Source: Oscillospiraceae bacterium (GTDB lineage Bacteria > Bacillota > Clostridia > Oscillospirales > Acutalibacteraceae). From it: a DNA stretch of 14,408 nucleotides. This document shows positions 13,896 to 14,408 of the stretch, piece by piece. Position numbers and translations under genes: made by a program. The DNA lies in the NCBI GenBank assembly GCA_029013165.1, contig JAQXMV010000103.1:1-14408 (forward strand), given 5' to 3'. The first letter of the stretch is position 1, and every line of letters starts with the position of its first letter. Under the pieces are notes generated by a model, which worked only from the letters and a program-made list of their open reading frames with translations, made no database searches and had not been told where the DNA came from.

Positions 13896-14408
13896 TCAAT
13901 ATACCGTTGCAAAATTAACACATTTTGCACCCACGATATAGTTATTCATCATAATATACGAAATTACACAGTAGAAAATCAACACAAGGGTTGATAGAAA
14001 GTAATGCTTTTTGACAACTGTATAAACATCAGCAATAGCCCTTTCAGCGCTTTGGCTATTTGAAATAATCATGGTAACAAACATTATTGGAACGAAAATA
14101 TTAGCTGTAAGAAAGATTTCATTTTTATTCAAGAGAAAACCTATGATGGAGAATACATAACTAAGCGCAAAGAAATCAACCGGCCGATTTTGATATTTTC
14201 GCTCTTGAGAGTTTTTCGGAAAACGATTCTGTTGCTTATTATACATCAACAAACAATAACCGCCGAAGACAAAAAGCGGGACAGACGCCAAAGCAAGGAT
14301 ACGAGACGAATTAAACTCTTCCCATTGACTAAAAGCAAAGTAATTGATGAAATCATCGAATTTATCAAATGTTTTACCAAGAATCTTATTGAGAGCAATA
14401 CCGAGAAC
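13896..14408 (-). CDS. Polytopic membrane protein, partial, possibly EpsG/Wzy-like polysaccharide polymerase
   Basis: The C-terminal 170 residues of a membrane protein; the frame is open at the right edge, so the start lies outside the window. Four hydrophobic segments are visible in the fragment: about residues 40-57 (LALASVPLFVFGGYCLLM), 74-89 (FFALSYVFSIIGFLL), 93-114 (EIFLTANIFVPIMFVTMII) and 133-152 (YFLSTLVLIFYCVISYIMM), separated by charged loops such as NKQQNRFPKNSQERKYQNR. A soluble stretch rich in Asp, Phe and Asn (KFDDFINYFAFSQWEEFNSSR) precedes the first helix, as in the periplasmic or extracytoplasmic loops of EpsG/O-antigen polymerase-type proteins. The assignment rests on this topology and on the neighbouring sugar-activation and glycosyltransferase genes, not on a recognised motif. 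It ends 33 nt before the Fkp-like start on the same strand. A transporter of the same locus is an alternative. Confidence 0.6.
   Translation of the reverse strand, partial: VLGIALNKILGKTFDKFDDFINYFAFSQWEEFNSSRILALASVPLFVFGGYCLLMYNKQQNRFPKNSQERKYQNRPVDFFALSYVFSIIGFLLNKNEIFLTANIFVPIMFVTMIISNSQSAERAIADVYTVVKKHYFLSTLVLIFYCVISYIMMNNYIVGAKCVNFATVY

Noticed and set aside
1..14408. CRISPR arrays, tRNA/rRNA genes, transposases, phage genes
   Set aside because: No repeated spaced units, cloverleaf-like sequences, transposase or phage protein frames were seen on either strand.

Overview
The window looks like a low-to-moderate GC Gram-positive Clostridia (Ruminococcaceae/Oscillospiraceae-like gut Firmicute). 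The evidence is strong AGGAGG ribosome binding sites, the murA-walJ neighbourhood, an orphan LUD-domain protein and a secreted FN3/Big2 repeat protein. This placement is inferred from gene content, not from a marker gene.

Layout. (a) 1-2181, minus strand: a chromosomal cell-envelope pair, murA (first step of peptidoglycan precursor synthesis) followed by walJ/yycJ (MBL-fold hydrolase, cut by the window's left edge). A clear hairpin-plus-T-run terminator sits between them. (b) 2182-2628: a divergent promoter region of about 450 bp. (c) 2629-6526, plus strand: a LUD (LutC/YkgG-like) protein, then a 1078-residue secreted protein with a signal peptide, four fibronectin type III units, several bacterial Ig-like units and an unassigned C-terminal domain. 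(d) 6544-6586: a 14-bp inverted repeat at the junction between the plus-strand genes and the minus-strand block to the right. (e) 6664-14408, minus strand: a visibly more A+T-rich, closely spaced five-gene block. In transcription order it holds the C-terminal part of a polytopic membrane protein (possibly an EpsG/Wzy-like polymerase), a fucokinase/L-fucose-1-phosphate guanylyltransferase-like (Fkp-type) gene broken by a one-base frameshift, a family 2 glycosyltransferase, and two paralogous radical-SAM proteins with an N-terminal cobalamin-binding-like domain.

How they may work together. The right-hand block reads as the end of a surface-glycan locus. The Fkp-like enzyme would activate a sugar to its GDP form, the glycosyltransferase would transfer a sugar, and the membrane protein would polymerise or handle the glycan. 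The unusual part is the tandem cobalamin/radical-SAM pair with a shared C-terminal domain of unknown function. Cobalamin-dependent radical-SAM enzymes are known to methylate unactivated carbons, including sugar carbons in aminoglycoside biosynthesis, so a C-methylated or otherwise radically modified glycan is a plausible but unproven product. The frameshift in the Fkp-like gene lies in a T5 run that also forms the heptamer G GGT TTT in the zero frame. It could be a sequencing or assembly error, a real mutation or phase-variable switch, or (least likely) programmed frameshifting.

No rRNA, tRNA, CRISPR array, insertion sequence or att site was recognised.
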